DNA of 64,000 nt from positions 434,001-498,000 of the forward strand of contig NZ_LFLU01000002.1 in assembly GCF_001189965.1 (NCBI RefSeq). The letters are read 5' to 3'. The translations under genes and the position numbers were made by a program. This DNA is from Herbaspirillum rhizosphaerae. GTDB lineage: Bacteria; Pseudomonadota; Gammaproteobacteria; Burkholderiales; Burkholderiaceae_D. The notes under the pieces were generated by a model that was not told where the DNA came from, made no database searches, and saw only the letters and a program-made list of their open reading frames with translations. Of this stretch, positions 54,217 through 64,000 are shown in pieces (the stretch's first letter is position 1; each line of letters begins with the position of its first letter).

Positions 54217-57072
54217 TTACTTCTTCTTTTTCAGCAACGGCGCCAGGTAGTGGCCGGTGATGCTTTCCGGATTCCTGGCCACATCTTCCGGCGTGCCGGT
54301 GGCGATGATCTTGCCGCCGCCGGCGCCGCCTTCAGGACCGAGATCGATAACCCAGTCGGCGGTCTTGATGACGTCGAGATTGTGTTCGATGATGGCCAGT
54401 GTATTGCCCTGGTCGCGCAGGCGATGGATCACCTTCAGCAGCAGGTCGATGTCATGGAAATGCAGACCGGTGGTCGGCTCGTCCAGGATATACAGCGTAC
54501 GCCCGGTATCGCGCTTGGACAGTTCCAGCGACAGCTTGACGCGCTGCGCTTCGCCGCCCGACAGCGTGGTCGCGCTCTGGCCCAGCTTGATGTAGCCGAG
54601 GCCGACGTCGAGCAGGGTGTGCAGCTTGCGCGCGATCAGCGGCACCGGCAGGAAGAAGGCGTGCGCATCTTCCACCGTCATCTCGAGGATTTCGGTGATG
54701 TTCTTGCCCTTGTATTGCACTTCCAGCGTTTCGCGGTTGTAGCGCTTGCCGTGGCAGACGTCGCACGGCACGTAGACGTCCGGGAGGAAATGCATCTCGA
54801 CCTTGATCACGCCGTCGCCCTGGCAGGCTTCGCAGCGGCCGCCCTTGACGTTGAACGAGAAGCGTCCGGCGCTGTAGCCGCGTTCCTTGGCGGTCGGCAC
54901 CGTGGCGAACAGATCGCGGATCGGCGTGAACAGGCCGGTGTAGGTCGCCGGGTTGGAGCGCGGCGTGCGGCCGATCGGCGCCTGGTCGACCGAGATGACC
55001 TTGTCGAAGTGTTCGAGGCCGCTGATCGATTCATGTTCCGCCGGTTCGGTTTGCGAACCGTACAGATGGCGCGACGCCGCCAGATACAGCGTGTCGTTGA
55101 CCAGCGTCGACTTGCCCGAACCGGACACGCCGGTGACGCAGGTCAGCAGGCCGACCGGCAGGTCGAAGCTGACGTTCTTCAGGTTGTTGCCGGTGGCGCC
55201 GGTGATGGTCAGCTGGCGTTCCGGATCGGAAGGCGTGCGCTTCTTCGGCACGCTGATTTCGAGCGAGCCGTTGAGGTATTTGGCGGTCAGCGATTTCTTG
55301 CTCTTGAGGATGTCTTCCAGCGTGCCCTGGGCGATGATGTCGCCGCCGTGCACGCCTGCGCCCAGGCCCATGTCGACCACGTAGTCGGCGGTGCGGATGG
55401 CGTCTTCGTCATGTTCCACCACCAGCACGCTGTTGCCGATGTCGCGCAGATGCTTGAGCGTGCCGATCAGGCGGTCGTTGTCGCGTTGATGCAGGCCGAT
55501 CGACGGTTCGTCCAGCACGTACATTACGCCGGTCAGGCCGGAGCCGATTTGCGATGCCAGGCGGATGCGTTGCGCTTCGCCGCCGGAGAGCGTATCGGCG
55601 CTGCGTTCCAGCGACAGATAGTCGAGACCGACGTTGTTGAGGAAGGTCAGGCGCGAGATGATTTCCTTGATGATGCGGTCGGCGATTTCTTTCTTGGCGC
55701 CGGTCAGCTTCAGGTTTTCAAAGAAGGACAGGGTTTCGCGCAGCGGCGTGGCGGCGACTTCATAAATCGCGCGCTGCTGGCGGCCGGTGCCGATCTTGAC
55801 GAAGCGCGCTTCCACGCGCAGACGCGCACCCTGGCAGGATGGACATTCTTTTTCGTTGATGAACTTGGCCAGCTCTTCCTTGACCGCCATCGAATCGGTT
55901 TCGCGATAACGGCGCTGCAGGTTGACGACCACGCCTTCGAAGGTGTGTTCCTTGATCACGGTGCGGCCGCGCTCGTTGACGTAGCTGAACGGCACGGTCT
56001 GGCGGCCGGAGCCGTACAGGATCACTTGCTGCGCTTTCTCCGGCAGTTGCTCGAACGGGATGTCGATGTCGAACTCGTAGAACGCCGCCAGGTTCGACAG
56101 CATCTGGAAGTAGAACTGATTGCGGCGATCCCAGCCCTTGATCGCGCCGGACGCCAGCGACAGATTGGGGAAGGCGACGATGCGTTTCGGATCGAAGAAC
56201 TCGATGTGGCCCAGGCCGTCGCATTCCGGGCAGGCGCCCATCGGGTTGTTGAACGAGAACAGGCGCGGCTCCAGCTCTTGCAGCGAATAGCCGCAGACCG
56301 GGCAGGCGAATTTGTTGGAATACAGGTGTTCCTTGCCGGTATCCATCTCCAGCGCAATGGCGCGGCCTTCGGCGATGCGCAGCGCGGTTTCGAAACTTTC
56401 CGCCAGGCGTTGCTTGATGTCGTCCTTGACCTTGACGCGGTCGATGACGACGTCGATGGTGTGCTTCTCGGTTTTCTTCAGTTTGGGCAGGTCGTCGATT
56501 TCATAGACCTTGGCGGTGCCGGTGCCGCTCTGGATGCGAAAGCGCACAAAGCCGTGCGCCTGCATCTGTTCGAACAGATCGACGTGTTCGCCCTTGCGGT
56601 TGGCAACCACCGGCGCCAGGATCATCAGCTTGGTGTCTTCCGGCATGGCCAGCACGGCGTCGACCATTTGCGACACCGATTGCGCCGCCAGCGGATTTTC
56701 CGGATGGTCGGGGCAGTAAGGCGTGCCGACGCGGGCGTACAGCAGGCGCAGGTAATCGTGGATTTCGGTGACGGTGCCGACGGTTGAGCGCGGATTGTGC
56801 GAGGTGGCCTTCTGCTCGATCGAGATCGCCGGCGACAAGCCTTCGATCATGTCGACGTCGGGCTTCTCCATCAGTTGCAGGAACTGGCGCGCATAGGAAG
56901 AGAGCGACTCCACATAGCGTCGCTGGCCTTCTGCGTACAGCGTATCGAATGCCAGCGACGATTTTCCCGATCCCGAGAGGCCGGTGATCACGATCAGTTT
57001 GTTGCGTGGTAAGTCGAGGCTGATGTTCTTCAGATTGTGCGTGCGTGCGCCGCGAATGCGAATTTCTTCCAT
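54217..57072 (-). CDS. uvrA: Excinuclease ABC subunit A
   Basis: A 951-residue UvrA, the damage sensor of nucleotide excision repair. Two ABC ATPase halves are visible. The first has Walker [10 protein letters not shown] near 32, a zinc module (CPVCGYSLQ and CPECDGLG near 256-285) and signature [12 protein letters not shown] near 490. The second has GVSGSGKST near 650, the zinc module CEACQGDGV with [10 protein letters not shown] near 750, and [12 protein letters not shown] near 845. It is monocistronic or followed by the PhyH gene. The MFS and ssb genes further along match the common uvrA-MFS-ssb neighbourhood of beta-proteobacteria, here with an ArnT-like gene and a repeat inserted. No clear LexA box was found in the 136 bp upstream. 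Confidence 0.98.
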   Translation of the reverse strand: MEEIRIRGARTHNLKNISLDLPRNKLIVITGLSGSGKSSLAFDTLYAEGQRRYVESLSSYARQFLQLMEKPDVDMIEGLSPAISIEQKATSHNPRSTVGTVTEIHDYLRLLYARVGTPYCPDHPENPLAAQSVSQMVDAVLAMPEDTKLMILAPVVANRKGEHVDLFEQMQAHGFVRFRIQSGTGTAKVYEIDDLPKLKKTEKHTIDVVIDRVKVKDDIKQRLAESFETALRIAEGRAIALEMDTGKEHLYSNKFACPVCGYSLQELEPRLFSFNNPMGACPECDGLGHIEFFDPKRIVAFPNLSLASGAIKGWDRRNQFYFQMLSNLAAFYEFDIDIPFEQLPEKAQQVILYGSGRQTVPFSYVNERGRTVIKEHTFEGVVVNLQRRYRETDSMAVKEELAKFINEKECPSCQGARLRVEARFVKIGTGRQQRAIYEVAATPLRETLSFFENLKLTGAKKEIADRIIKEIISRLTFLNNVGLDYLSLERSADTLSGGEAQRIRLASQIGSGLTGVMYVLDEPSIGLHQRDNDRLIGTLKHLRDIGNSVLVVEHDEDAIRTADYVVDMGLGAGVHGGDIIAQGTLEDILKSKKSLTAKYLNGSLEISVPKKRTPSDPERQLTITGATGNNLKNVSFDLPVGLLTCVTGVSGSGKSTLVNDTLYLAASRHLYGSQTEPAEHESISGLEHFDKVISVDQAPIGRTPRSNPATYTGLFTPIRDLFATVPTAKERGYSAGRFSFNVKGGRCEACQGDGVIKVEMHFLPDVYVPCDVCHGKRYNRETLEVQYKGKNITEILEMTVEDAHAFFLPVPLIARKLHTLLDVGLGYIKLGQSATTLSGGEAQRVKLSLELSKRDTGRTLYILDEPTTGLHFHDIDLLLKVIHRLRDQGNTLAIIEHNLDVIKTADWVIDLGPEGGAGGGKIIATGTPEDVARNPESITGHYLAPLLKKKK

Positions 57073-57176
57073 GGATGCCTTCAGCGTAAGTTTTCCATTC
57101 GACGTTCATATGAACATTGAATGGAGGATCAACCTATTACTATATCAGGACTCACCATTTGCGGCTGATGTCCTCA

Positions 57177-57195
57177 GGCCGGGAGATGCCCGGCC
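57177..57195 (-). terminator. Hairpin after the ArnT-like gene
   Basis: GGCCGGG (57177-57183) and CCCGGCC (57189-57195) form a perfect stem just after the minus-strand glycosyltransferase stop at 57209. No T-run follows, so it may be a weak terminator before uvrA. Confidence 0.5.
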
Positions 57196-57208
57196 CTGTG
57201 CAGCGACA

Positions 57209-58954
57209 CTAGTTTGTCGCAGTGGGGGGCGCCGGGATGGAGGTCTGACGCTGATAGACGGTGAAGGTCTGTTCGTCGCCGTCGCGCGAGCCTTTCCAGA
57301 ACTGCACCCAGTCGCCTTCGGGCGTCCCTGTGCCGAACGGGTGTTGCACCATGACCCAGCGGCACGCAGTCTCCCGCGTCTTGTCGATGGGCTGATGCAG
57401 GATGCCGGTGTAGTAGAACAGCATCGGCGCTTCCGTCTCACCCAGGCTGATGCTGGCCATGCAGTCGCCCTGGCGCCACGCCGGCGTCAGCTCGGCTTGC
57501 AGATCTTCGTAGACGTATTCATAACTCTTGGCGTAATCGCCCCAGGGCAGGATGAGCGTAAAGGCCACGCCCCACATCAGCGTGATGCCGGCAAACCAGC
57601 TGAAGGCGCCGCGCCATTTGCCGCAATGCCGGAGCTTCGGCAAACAGGCCAGCCAGGTCAGCGTGATGACGATGGCGCCGGCCAGGGCGACGGGTTGCAT
57701 CGGGGTCACGTAGGCCAGCGGCAGCCATTTGCCGAGATAGGTGAGGTGATAGTGATATTCCGGAGGGCCGATGGAAATGACGTAGATGGCCCACAGCAAG
57801 CCGGTCACAACGCCGAAGAACAAGCGCGAGAACCAGTCCCAGATCAGCGCCACCCAGGCCGGCAGGCGTTCGACCACGCCGGAGCCGAGCAGGCACAGCG
57901 GTAGCACCAGCGGCAACAGGTAGAGCTGGCGCGCCGTCGCCGAGGCTTGCAGGATCGCAACGCAAATGGCGATGAAGACCACAGGGATGGCGACATGCGG
58001 TTGCCGGATGCGGCGCCAGCCGCCGGCGAGCAGCGCCAGGATCGCCAGCGGCGTGCCGGGCATGGCAAAGCCGGACAGGGCGCGGAAAACCACCGTCGAA
58101 TCATTGTCCGAACCCAGCTTGTGCACCGAGAAACCGAAAAAGCGTCCGATATTGTTGTCCCAGAACCATTCCATGAACAGCGGCATGGAATGCTGCGCCA
58201 GCAGCGTCGGCCAGATCAGGAAGAACGGCAGCGCCGCCAGCACCGCCAGGCCGATCATGCGCAGATACGACCAGGAGCGGCATTCGCGCACTAGGATGCC
58301 GACCCAGAAGGCGGTGGCGGCATAGACGATGGGCACGAACAATCCCTTGGACATTTCTGCGATGCCGACGCCCAGTCCGAACCAGAGCGCTGCCGACAGC
58401 CTCGGCGTCTTGTGCTGTTCATTGAGCGCGATGTGCAGCAAGCCGTACATGGCGATGACGCCGCCGCACACCAGCGATACATCGGTAAACATATCGTGCG
58501 CATGTTTGACCATTCCCGCCGTGCCGGCAAACAGCGCCAGGGTGCCGAGCACGCGCAGGTTGAAGAAGTCGTCTTCGCGCCAGGCCGTCCTGGCGATCAG
58601 CACGACAAAATAAAACGTGATCAGCATGTAGAACACGCTGGCGACGCGCGCGCCGTCGGCGTAGTTGAGCCAGGGATACAAGGCCTGGGCGAAGATCGCG
58701 GCAGTCCAGTAGTACAGCGGCGGCTTTTCCATGAACGGCTGGCCGGCGTTGGTCGGGACCAGGTATTCGCCCGTCACCAGCATGTGATGGATGACGCCGA
58801 AGCTGTATCCCTCATCCTGTTTCCAGGGGCCGTGTCCGATGATGCCGGGAAGCAAGTAAATGCAAGCAATCAATCCCAGCAGCAGCCATCCGGTGCGCGA
58901 AGCCGACCTTGTCTGATAAGGCAGGAGATAAGGGAAGCGGGAAGGCGAAAGCAT
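57209..58954 (-). CDS. GT-C glycosyltransferase, ArnT-like (GT83)
   Basis: A 581-residue polytopic protein of the dolichyl-phosphate-mannose-protein mannosyltransferase/ArnT superfamily. About 11-13 membrane helices begin near residue 22. The first periplasmic loop has the family acidic motif [14 protein letters not shown] near 45 and later [11 protein letters not shown] near 70, expected for a lipid-linked sugar donor. The C-terminal about 100 residues form a soluble periplasmic domain. It could add a sugar (for example aminoarabinose) to lipid A or a protein, but no arn genes are nearby. It lies between uvrA and the repeat at 59117. Confidence 0.88.
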   Translation of the reverse strand: MLSPSRFPYLLPYQTRSASRTGWLLLGLIACIYLLPGIIGHGPWKQDEGYSFGVIHHMLVTGEYLVPTNAGQPFMEKPPLYYWTAAIFAQALYPWLNYADGARVASVFYMLITFYFVVLIARTAWREDDFFNLRVLGTLALFAGTAGMVKHAHDMFTDVSLVCGGVIAMYGLLHIALNEQHKTPRLSAALWFGLGVGIAEMSKGLFVPIVYAATAFWVGILVRECRSWSYLRMIGLAVLAALPFFLIWPTLLAQHSMPLFMEWFWDNNIGRFFGFSVHKLGSDNDSTVVFRALSGFAMPGTPLAILALLAGGWRRIRQPHVAIPVVFIAICVAILQASATARQLYLLPLVLPLCLLGSGVVERLPAWVALIWDWFSRLFFGVVTGLLWAIYVISIGPPEYHYHLTYLGKWLPLAYVTPMQPVALAGAIVITLTWLACLPKLRHCGKWRGAFSWFAGITLMWGVAFTLILPWGDYAKSYEYVYEDLQAELTPAWRQGDCMASISLGETEAPMLFYYTGILHQPIDKTRETACRWVMVQHPFGTGTPEGDWVQFWKGSRDGDEQTFTVYQRQTSIPAPPTATN

Positions 58955-59438
58955 GGCGATGGAAAGCGAGTAAAAGACGGAATCGGTCTGGGTTAAGTAA
59001 CCGGCTATTGTTACATAAACGCCATTTTTGTTACATGCCGTTACAAAGCAAAACGTCGATATAAGTTGATAAAAAACGTAAATTTGTCAGCAAATCTTGC
59101 TTGCCGGACATGACTCAGGGCCTGTTAACAATGAATTTACGAGTGCGAACGCGCGGCAGGCGATGCCTGCAGCCGTTCCCGAAGGGTTGCTGCCAGAAAG
59201 CGCGCCGGCAGCGTTGCATGGCTTGCAGGTGGGCCCACCACCTGCTACGCCACGCGCCTTGCCAGCACGCTTTCTGGCAGGAACGCATCTCGCAAATTCA
59301 TTGTTAACAGGCCCTAAACCAAGCTTGCAGTTTGATTGCTGATACCATATCGGGTTTGGATACTTGCCAGCGCAGCCCGGTGTTGTTGATTTATTTCACC
59401 AGCCGTTTTCCCGCTTGCCCAGCCGTCATCTCAATTCC
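58955..59438. other. 484-bp intergenic region holding a MITE-like element
   Basis: This gap between the divergent ArnT-like gene and the MFS gene is AT-rich in its first 160 bases and then contains the palindromic element at 59117-59315. Short open frames crossing it follow the repeat and are not considered genes. Confidence 0.7.
59117..59315. mobile_element. MITE-like element with perfect 22-bp terminal inverted repeats
   Basis: AGGGCCTGTTAACAATGAATTT (59117-59138) is the exact reverse complement of 59294-59315. Inside, a second pair of arms (CTGCCAGAAAGCG near 59190 and CGCTTTCTGGCAG near 59268) continues the symmetry to a central GGTGGGCCCACC (59229-59240). A small extra hairpin GCAGGC/GCCTGC (59156-59170) sits in the left side only. 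The element is 199 bp and too short to encode a transposase. Clear flanking target duplications were not seen. It resembles a non-autonomous transposable element or a large extragenic palindrome. Confidence 0.72.
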
Positions 59439-60674
59439 ATGAATTCCACCGCTTCCGAATCCGTACAGAAAACCGGCATGACCGGCGCCGAGATCCGCGC
59501 CAGTGCATCGCTTGCGTCGATTTTCGCTTTGCGCATGCTGGGGCTTTTTCTGATCTTGCCGGTGTTCGCGGTGCATGCCAAAGGTCTGTCCGGCGGCGAG
59601 AGCGCGACCATGGTCGGCGTGGCCATGGGGATCTATGGACTGGTGCAATCCTTTGGCCAGATTCCTTTCGGCGTTGCCTCCGACAAGTACGGGCGCAAGC
59701 GCGTGATCGTGATCGGCTTGATCTTGTTTGCGCTGGGCGCCTTTGTCGCCGCCGCAGCCAACGACATCACCTGGATTATTGTCGGTCGCGCGATTCAGGG
59801 CGCGGGAGCGATTTCCGCTGCAGTGACCGCCTTCATCGCCGACTCCACGCGCGAAGAGCATCGCACCAAGGCCATGGCCATGGTCGGCGCTTCCATCGGT
59901 CTGACGTTTGCGGTGTCGCTGGTGGTGTCTCCGCTGTTGTATAAGCTGATAGGCATGAGCGGCATCTTTGCCCTGATCGGTGTGCTGGCGCTGACGGCGA
60001 TCGGCGTGGTGCTGTTCGTTGTGCCCGACGCGCCGATGGTCAGGGCCAAGCGGGTGCCTTTCGGCGAAGTGCTGCGTCACGGCGAACTGATGCGCCTGAA
60101 TTTCGGGGTGTTCGCGCTGCATATGGCGCAGATGGCGATGTTCGTCGTGTTGCCGGCGGCGCTGGTGCAATATGCCGGTTTGCCGGTGGCTGAGCATTGG
60201 AAGATTTATCTGCCCGTGGTGCTGGCGTCGTTCGCCTTCATGCTTCCGCCGGTGTTCATCGGCGAGAAGCGCGGGTTGATGAAGCAAGTCTTCGTCGCCG
60301 CCATCTCGCTGCTGTTGATCGTGCAGATCGGCATGTGGGTGACGCTGTCGCATTTCACGACGCATTGGGGCGTGCTGGTGTTTTTGCTGTTCGCCTTCTT
60401 CATCGCGTTCAACATTCTGGAAGCGTGCCAGCCGTCGCTGGTGTCGCGCATCGCGCCGGCCGCTGCAAAAGGCACGGCGCTGGGCGTCTACAATACCTTG
60501 CAGGCGCTCGGCCAGTTCAGCGGCGCGGTGCTCGGCGGATGGGTGACGCAGTACGCGGGCGCTCCCTCGGTGTTTGTCATGTGTGCGGTGGCGACCCTGA
60601 CCTGGCTTATAATCGCGTCTAACATGAAAAATCTGCCGCGCCGTGGAATCCAGCCGGCAAGTGCAACTGCTTAA
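59439..60674 (+). CDS. MFS transporter (YajR-like drug/proton antiporter type)
   Basis: A 411-residue major facilitator. I chose ATG 59439 (MNSTASESVQ); the open frame upstream begins only at a TTG near the repeat. Twelve helices are predicted, with ALRMLGLFLILPVFAVHAKG as the first. The loop 2-3 motif A is GVASDKYGRKRVI near 83. It sits between uvrA and ssb, a frequent beta-proteobacterial arrangement, and 29 bp before ssb, so it may supply ssb readthrough. Substrate unknown. Confidence 0.93.
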   Translation: MNSTASESVQKTGMTGAEIRASASLASIFALRMLGLFLILPVFAVHAKGLSGGESATMVGVAMGIYGLVQSFGQIPFGVASDKYGRKRVIVIGLILFALGAFVAAAANDITWIIVGRAIQGAGAISAAVTAFIADSTREEHRTKAMAMVGASIGLTFAVSLVVSPLLYKLIGMSGIFALIGVLALTAIGVVLFVVPDAPMVRAKRVPFGEVLRHGELMRLNFGVFALHMAQMAMFVVLPAALVQYAGLPVAEHWKIYLPVVLASFAFMLPPVFIGEKRGLMKQVFVAAISLLLIVQIGMWVTLSHFTTHWGVLVFLLFAFFIAFNILEACQPSLVSRIAPAAAKGTALGVYNTLQALGQFSGAVLGGWVTQYAGAPSVFVMCAVATLTWLIIASNMKNLPRRGIQPASATA

Positions 60675-60703
60675 TATTTATCTAGTGAAATTCAGGAGAA
60701 ACA

Positions 60704-61210
60704 ATGGCATCGGTCAATAAAGTCATCATCGTCGGCAACCTCGGACGTGACCCGGAAACGCGTTACATGCCCAATGGCGAAGCGGTCACCAACGTCGCCG
60801 TCGCCACGACCGAAAGCTGGAAAGACAAGAACAGCGGCGAGAAGAAAGAGCTCACCGAATGGCACCGCATCACCTTCTATCGCAAGCTGGCTGAAATCGC
60901 CGGCCAATACCTGAAGAAGGGTTCGCAAGTCTACGTCGAAGGCCGCTTGCAGACACGCAAGTGGACCGACAAGGACGGCGTTGAAAAATACACCACCGAA
61001 ATCATCGCCGACACCATGCAAATGCTCGGCAGCCGTCAAGGCATGGGCGGCGGCGCGTCGATGGACGACGGCGGCAGCTACGGCGGTGGCGGCGGTGCGC
61101 CGGCACGTCAAAGCAGCGGCGGCGCAGGTGGCGGCGGAGCGGCACGCGCTCCCGCAGCAGCGCGCCCGGCGCCGAACTTCTCGGATATGGATGACGACAT
61201 CCCGTTCTGA
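60704..61210 (+). CDS. ssb: Single-stranded DNA-binding protein
   Basis: A 168-residue SSB. The OB-fold (1-112) begins [22 protein letters not shown] Gly/Ala/Ser-rich linker (about 113-158) leads to the acidic C-terminal tip DMDDDIPF that recruits repair and replication partners. Length and layout match the E. coli protein. An AGGAG ribosome binding site is present, and an intrinsic terminator follows. Confidence 0.98.
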   Translation: MASVNKVIIVGNLGRDPETRYMPNGEAVTNVAVATTESWKDKNSGEKKELTEWHRITFYRKLAEIAGQYLKKGSQVYVEGRLQTRKWTDKDGVEKYTTEIIADTMQMLGSRQGMGGGASMDDGGSYGGGGGAPARQSSGGAGGGGAARAPAAARPAPNFSDMDDDIPF

Positions 61211-61234
61211 TCGGTACCTGCTGATTCTGTAGAC

Positions 61235-61269
61235 AAAAGACCTGTAATCGAAAGATTACGGGTCTTTTT
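61235..61269 (+). terminator. Intrinsic terminator after ssb
   Basis: AAAAGACCTGTAATC and GATTACGGGTCTTTT pair (one wobble) around GAAA and end in TTTTT. It is a standard terminator 24 bp after the ssb stop. Confidence 0.9.
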
Positions 61270-61317
61270 GCTTTGGTCCGGCTTTTTGTTCCAACTGCGG
61301 TGCTGTGAAAAGAGCAA

Positions 61318-61545
61318 TCACGGACGTTCGTCAATCGCCTGCAACTCGCCTGCGTCCTTGCCGGATCTTGACCTGTCTCCTGTCAGCATCAGCAGCCGCT
61401 GAAGATAGCGCACCTGCTCCTGTTCATCTCTCTCTTCTTCATGCTCCATCAACGTCAGATGTTTGCGCACCATCCAGCACGCCCACAGCATGAGCAGGTC
61501 GAGAAAAATGAGGCCGACGCCGGCAAAACTGATTTCGTATTCCAT
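61318..61545 (-). CDS. Small membrane protein of unknown function
   Basis: A 75-residue protein (ATG 61545; GTG at 61557 is possible). An N-terminal membrane helix (about 7-26, SFAGVGLIFLDLLMLWACWM) is followed by a highly charged helical tail rich in Glu, Arg and Gln, typical of a small bitopic protein facing the cytoplasm. I do not recognise a family. It precedes none of the efflux genes on its strand; the RND operon upstream (61592 onward) ends 46 bp before it, so it may be the last gene of that operon. Confidence 0.6.
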   Translation of the reverse strand: MEYEISFAGVGLIFLDLLMLWACWMVRKHLTLMEHEEERDEQEQVRYLQRLLMLTGDRSRSGKDAGELQAIDERP

Positions 61546-61591
61546 GATGGACCTCACCCTCTCGATTTAATGGCAATGCGACGCCGGGATT

Positions 61592-63025
61592 TCAAGGCGT
61601 CGGCGCTGTCCAGCCGCCGCCCAGAACCTTGTAGAGCGCGATCCTGTTTTGCAGCTCGGCAAGTTGCACCTGGATGGCTTGCTGTTGCACCGAGAACAAA
61701 GAACGCTGCGCATCCAGATATTCCAGATAGCTGGAATAACCGGCTTCGTAGCGGCTCTTGGCAAAGCCGTAGCGTGCGGCCTCGGCGTTCTCCTGCGCCT
61801 TCACCGAGCTGACTTCTTCGGCCAGCGTGGCGCGTCCGGCCAGGGCATCGGCGACTTCGCGGAAGGCGATCTGCACAGTCTTGTCGTACTGGGCGATGGC
61901 GATCTTCTTGTCGGTCTCCGCGACTTTCAGATTGGCGATATTCCGCCCGCCTTCAAAGATGGGAATGGAAATTTGCGGAATGAAGGCCCAGGAGCGCGAG
62001 CCTGAATCGAACAGGCCCGACAGCTCGTTGCTCGCCGATCCAAAGTTTCCCGTCAGCGAAATGCGCGGGAAGAACGCCGCCCGCGCAGCGCCGATGTTGG
62101 CATTCTGCGAGCGGAGGATCGCTTCCTGCTGAAGAATGTCGGGCCGGGCGGTGATCAGTTCCGATGGCAGTCCTGCCGGCAGATCCGGCAGCGTCCCCGC
62201 ACCGGAGCTTGCTCCGGGTGCACCGATGCCCGGCGGCAGCGGTTGGCCGACCAGCACCGTCAAGGCATTTTCATCCTGCGCCTTGCGCCGCTCTTGCTGT
62301 GCACGCGCCGCCCTGGCCGCTTCGAACAGCGACTCGGCTTGCCTGAGGTCGTACTCGGAGCTGGCGCCTTCGGCATATAGCTTCTGCTGACGCCCATAGG
62401 AATCGGCCCGGCTGGCAAGGGTTTGCTCGGTGAGGCGCAGCAGACGCTGGTCTGCCGCCAGCGCTTCATAGGTTGTGGCGACTGCGGCAATCAGGCTGAT
62501 CTGGGCGCTGCGCTGCGCCTGCTCGGTGGCGAGATAGCGTTGCAGCGCCGCTTCGCTCAGGTTCCTGACGCGACCGAACAGATCGATCTCAAAGGCCGCC
62601 ATCCCGACGCCGGCAAAGTAGCTGGTGTTCACGCCGGTCTTGCCGGTCGGATTGACATCCGCCGGCAAGCGCTGGCGCGAGCCGTTGCCGACGGCGGCGA
62701 TGTTGGGTACCTGATCTGCAGCCTGGATGTTGTACATCGCCCGCGCACGTTCGATGTTGAGCGTCGCCATCCGGAGATCGCGATTGTTGTCCAATGCCGT
62801 CGCGATCAGCGACTTCAGTTGCGGATCCTGGAAGAAGTCGTTCCAGGAGATCGATGCTGCACGCGGCGCATCGGATTGTTCATTTACGCCGGCGGGAGCA
62901 GTCCAGTGCGCGGCGACCGGCAGCGCCGGCTGTTCATAAGACGGCGCAAGAGAGCAGGCCGACAGCAGCGCACTGATCACGGAGATGCCGGCCAGTGCCC
63001 GCAGGGACGAGAAAGTTGTTTTCAT
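61592..63025 (-). CDS. RND efflux outer-membrane lipoprotein channel (OprM/NodT family)
   Basis: A 477-residue TolC-like outer-membrane factor. The lipoprotein signal ends in lipobox LSAC (near 20-23). Two OEP repeats follow. The conserved SLTGNFGS and DLFGRVRNLSEAALQRYLAT stretches are family-typical. It lies 10 bp after the RND pump gene and completes a second tripartite efflux system in this window, distinct in sequence from the one at 10-16 kb. Substrates unknown. Confidence 0.95.
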   Translation of the reverse strand: MKTTFSSLRALAGISVISALLSACSLAPSYEQPALPVAAHWTAPAGVNEQSDAPRAASISWNDFFQDPQLKSLIATALDNNRDLRMATLNIERARAMYNIQAADQVPNIAAVGNGSRQRLPADVNPTGKTGVNTSYFAGVGMAAFEIDLFGRVRNLSEAALQRYLATEQAQRSAQISLIAAVATTYEALAADQRLLRLTEQTLASRADSYGRQQKLYAEGASSEYDLRQAESLFEAARAARAQQERRKAQDENALTVLVGQPLPPGIGAPGASSGAGTLPDLPAGLPSELITARPDILQQEAILRSQNANIGAARAAFFPRISLTGNFGSASNELSGLFDSGSRSWAFIPQISIPIFEGGRNIANLKVAETDKKIAIAQYDKTVQIAFREVADALAGRATLAEEVSSVKAQENAEAARYGFAKSRYEAGYSSYLEYLDAQRSLFSVQQQAIQVQLAELQNRIALYKVLGGGWTAPTP

Positions 63026-63035
63026 TTTATTTTCC

Positions 63036-64000
63036 TCAAGCGTGAGAGTGACTGATTTCGGCTGGCGCCGCGGTTGCTACCGGTGCAGCAGGCGTTGTCG
63101 GACGTTTCACCTTGAACCAGATCGCATACAGAGCCGGCAGGAACAACAGCGTGAGCACGGTGCCGACGCCGACGCCGCCGATCAGCACGTAAGCGAGCGG
63201 GCCCCAGAAAGCAGAGTGGGTCAGCGGGATGAACGCCAGCATCGCCGCCACCGCCGTCAGGATGACCGGACGTGCACGCCGCACGGTCGATTCGATGACC
63301 GCCTGATAAGGAGTAAGTCCGGATTGCAGGTCGCTGCGAATCTGATCGACCAGGATCAGCGTGTTGCGGATCAGGATGCCGGCCAGGCCGATCAGGCCGA
63401 GGATGGCGTTGAAGCCGAACGGCTGGTTGAAAATCAGCAGCGTAGGCACCGCACCCACCAGACCCAGCGGCGCGGTGGCGAACACCATCCACATCGTCGC
63501 GAAGGAACGCACCTGGAACATGATGACGGCCAGCATCAGGATGATCATCAGCGGGAACATCGCCGCCAGCGCAACGTCGGCCTTGGCGCTTTCTTCCACC
63601 GAGCCGCCGGTGTCGATGTGATAACCGGCCGGCAAGGCCGCTTTGATCGCCTCAAGCTTCGGCAGCAGCGCATGGGTGACATCCGGCGGCTGAACGCCGT
63701 CGCGCACGTCGCCCTGGACCGCAATATAGAGTTCGCGGTTGTAGCGTTTCAGGACGGCGTCTTCCACATTCGCCGACAACTTGCTGACCTGCGAAAGCGG
63801 AATCGCAACACCATCCTGCGTGGTCAGCGTCAGGTTGCCGATGTCGGCCAGGCTCTTGCGATCATGCTTGACGCCGCGGACGATCACATCCACTACGCGC
63901 AGCCCTTCGCGGACCTGTGTCGTCGAGGCGCCATTCAGCAGTGTCTGCAACTGCAATGCCGCATCCTTGGGGTTGAGGCCGACCTGGCGCAGGCGTTCCT
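63036..64000 (-). CDS. RND family efflux pump, C-terminal part (cut by window edge)
   Basis: The last 321 residues or so of an RND transporter; the frame is open through the right edge (ERLRQVGLNPKDA at the boundary), so the start lies outside. Visible are the end of the second periplasmic loop and the last five membrane helices, with helix 11 and 12 near GVGVGTVLTLLFLPALYAIW. The GLIGLAGILIRNTLILVDQI segment is a typical helix-10/11 motif. A short tail of Pro, Ala and Thr ends in SHSHA. It pairs with the channel gene 10 bp downstream. Confidence 0.95.
   Translation of the reverse strand, partial: ERLRQVGLNPKDAALQLQTLLNGASTTQVREGLRVVDVIVRGVKHDRKSLADIGNLTLTTQDGVAIPLSQVSKLSANVEDAVLKRYNRELYIAVQGDVRDGVQPPDVTHALLPKLEAIKAALPAGYHIDTGGSVEESAKADVALAAMFPLMIILMLAVIMFQVRSFATMWMVFATAPLGLVGAVPTLLIFNQPFGFNAILGLIGLAGILIRNTLILVDQIRSDLQSGLTPYQAVIESTVRRARPVILTAVAAMLAFIPLTHSAFWGPLAYVLIGGVGVGTVLTLLFLPALYAIWFKVKRPTTPAAPVATAAPAEISHSHA

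Noticed and set aside
54250..56787. 845-residue frame antisense to uvrA
   Set aside because: No family features; uvrA occupies the region with all motifs intact.
57073..57208. LexA box upstream of uvrA
   Set aside because: No CTGT-N8-ACAG match was found in the intergenic stretch, so SOS control cannot be claimed.
59097..59342. Short frames crossing the palindromic element
   Set aside because: They exist only because of the GC-rich repeat and have no initiation signals.

Overview
This is a high-GC proteobacterial chromosome segment whose gene content and order fit a betaproteobacterium of the order Burkholderiales, most likely Oxalobacteraceae (Herbaspirillum or a relative). The pointers are the kdsD-kdsC-lptC-lptA-lptB-rpoN-hpf block, the uvrA / MFS / ssb block, abundant LysR and Lrp/AsnC regulators next to peptide ABC importers, and several chemoreceptors. 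The genus is an inference from family content; no rRNA or tRNA gene is present to settle it.

Layout. 1-10 kb: an Lrp/AsnC regulator, then a LysR regulator divergent from a complete peptide-type ABC importer (binding protein, two permeases, two ATPases) that runs into two M20 metallopeptidase/amidohydrolase genes. This reads as uptake plus cytoplasmic hydrolysis of a peptide or N-acyl amino acid. 10-17 kb: a three-gene RND efflux operon (adaptor, pump, outer-membrane channel) with a divergent TetR regulator and a perfect palindromic operator candidate between them. 17-20 kb: a gluconate-2-dehydrogenase-like operon (Tat-exported small subunit, GMC flavoprotein, small monoheme cytochrome c). 20-22 kb: a chemoreceptor and a hairpin-rich intergenic region. 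22-31 kb: a second peptide-type ABC importer (two permeases, a fused double ATPase, a binding protein) flanked by an alpha/beta hydrolase and a C45 (penicillin acyltransferase-type) N-terminal-nucleophile hydrolase, with a divergent LysR regulator.

31-42 kb: a GNAT acetyltransferase, a membrane diguanylate cyclase, a possible small membrane protein, a second chemoreceptor, an AsnC regulator divergent from an orphan homodimeric 2-oxoacid dehydrogenase E1 gene, an isolated lower-GC gene carrying bacterial sialyltransferase motifs, and an SDR. 41-48.3 kb (minus strand): core envelope and regulation genes: kdsD, kdsC, lptC, lptA, lptB, rpoN, hpf, then grxD and ubiX. The ubiX gene has no ATG, GTG or TTG start ahead of its nucleotide-binding motif. 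48.5-54 kb: a CPA2 K+/H+ antiporter, an AEC permease, a third chemoreceptor and a PhyH-type dioxygenase. 54-64 kb: uvrA, an ArnT-like glycosyltransferase, a 199-bp MITE-like palindromic element, an MFS transporter, ssb, a small membrane protein, and the start of a second RND efflux locus cut by the right edge.

Most of the window is orthodox. The best leads are the orphan sialyltransferase-like gene, the E1/AsnC pair, the C45-hydrolase importer cluster, the CTG-start ubiX, the long palindrome between rpoN and hpf, the MITE-like element, and the chemoreceptor set that differs in CheR/CheB tether sequences. No CRISPR array, tRNA, rRNA, transposase or prophage gene was seen.
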